Shown: positions 5,530-6,023 of the stretch, piece by piece
How the letters are laid out: every line of letters begins with the position of its first letter
Numbering within the stretch: position 1 is the first letter of the stretch
Origin: Bacillota bacterium
GTDB taxonomy: Bacteria; Bacillota; Clostridia; Lachnospirales; Lachnospiraceae
Direction: 5' to 3'
NCBI GenBank assembly: GCA_023398855.1
Contig: JAEWRS010000508.1
Span: 1-6,023, forward strand
Length of the DNA stretch: 6,023 nt
Made by a program: the position numbers and the translations under genes
The notes under the pieces: generated by a model
The model's database searches: none
Told to the model about the DNA's origin: nothing
The model's input: only the letters and a program-made list of their open reading frames with translations

Positions 5530-6023
5530 ATGAATCAAAACCGGGGAATTAACCAGGATGTGACACAGGAGATGAATCGGTCTCTCCTTTTGAAAAGCTT
5601 AAGAAGAGAAGGCGTATGTTCCAGAGCACATTTAGCATCACTGACAGGGCTTAAACAGGCGACAGTGACCAACATCATGAAGGATTTCTTAAACAGGGGA
5701 ATCGTAAAGGAGGTTGGTTTCCTAAATGGCAGCAAAGGGCGGCGTTCCATTGGAGTGTCCATCAATCCTGAGGGCTTCCGCGTCATTGGTGTGCGGCTTG
5801 CGAGAAAGCATTACAGCGTGGGACTATTTGATTTGACCGGGAGCCAGATTGTGAAAGAACGAGTGGATTTTGAGCCGGAAAAGCAGCCCGGTGCAGAGGA
5901 AATCCTGAAGCAGATTGCAGATCGGATGCGTCTGATGATCCAACAGTATGGAAAGGACTGCGTGCTGGCCGCAGGGATGGCAGTGCCTGGACCATTTATT
6001 GCGAAGAAAAGCCGCATAGCGTT
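5530..6023 (+). CDS. ROK-family transcriptional repressor (NagC/XylR type), 3'-truncated by window edge
   Basis: The frame is open from the ATG at 5530 to the window end (164 full codons). GAGG at 5518-5521, eight bases upstream, supports this start. Residues about 8-65 form the N-terminal winged helix-turn-helix typical of ROK repressors (NRSLLLKSLRREGVCSRAHLASLTGLKQATVTNIMKDFLNRGIVKEVG), followed by GRRSIGVSINPEGFRVIGVRLARKHYSVGLFDLTG. This last part is the usual entry into the sugar-kinase-like ROK fold, where an ATPase-type DxGGT loop would stand in kinases; here the corresponding stretch reads VRLARKHY, as expected for a regulator without kinase activity. AGMAVPGPF near residues 149-157 matches the conserved G-(I/V)-x-x-P-G-P segment. 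Intact members are about 380-400 residues and repress sugar or amino-sugar genes, releasing DNA on binding the sugar or its phosphate. The neighbouring SIS remnant fits a sugar locus. The ligand is unknown. Confidence 0.92.
   Translation, partial: MNQNRGINQDVTQEMNRSLLLKSLRREGVCSRAHLASLTGLKQATVTNIMKDFLNRGIVKEVGFLNGSKGRRSIGVSINPEGFRVIGVRLARKHYSVGLFDLTGSQIVKERVDFEPEKQPGAEEILKQIADRMRLMIQQYGKDCVLAAGMAVPGPFIAKKSRIA

Noticed and set aside
5535..6017. Three - strand open frames of 68-83 codons at the right end
   Set aside because: The + strand encodes a clear ROK repressor over the same bases.

Overview
The window looks like a chromosomal segment of a low-to-moderate GC, spore-forming Firmicute, most likely a clostridial/Lachnospiraceae-type bacterium. 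This rests on AGGAGG-like ribosome binding sites, AT-rich intergenic regions with T-tailed hairpins, a Spo0A-type DNA-binding domain, and a cell-wall hydrolase with peptidoglycan-binding repeats plus NlpC/P60. No tRNA, rRNA, CRISPR array, insertion sequence or phage module was seen. The genus is an inference and was not tested.

Layout. (1) 1-749, + strand: the 3' part of a secreted-type NlpC/P60 peptidoglycan hydrolase whose beginning lies outside the window. (2) 878-1468, +: a small protein joining a Spo0A C-terminal-type DNA-binding domain, without a receiver domain, to an N-terminal piece of an AroQ/PchB-type chorismate mutase domain. (3) 1528-1564: a strong hairpin between convergent genes. 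(4) 1587-2522, -: a LysR-family regulator. (5) 2523-2748: an AT-rich divergent control region rich in inverted repeats. (6) 2749-4179, +: aspartate ammonia-lyase (aspA) with matching active-site residues, closed by a two-tier terminator at 4232-4278. (7) 4446-5388, +: a damaged locus. The two N-terminal helix-turn-helix domains of a BglG/PRD-type regulator, with a good promoter and ribosome binding site, run into the C-terminal half of a UPF0309/COG4821 SIS-domain phosphosugar protein in another reading frame. An internal deletion is the simplest explanation. (8) 5530-6023, +: the start of a ROK-family (NagC/XylR-type) repressor that runs off the window, with a strong promoter overlapped by two inverted repeats.

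Working together. The LysR gene and aspA form a classic divergent pair, so the regulator probably controls aspartate breakdown to fumarate and ammonia. The PRD-type regulator remnant, the SIS remnant and the ROK gene look like what is left of a sugar or amino-sugar uptake locus. The most unusual object is the Spo0A-C/chorismate-mutase-like fusion; its mutase part is incomplete and may be decaying or may serve as a non-catalytic ligand or dimer module. I see no convincing evidence for a complete new multi-gene system.
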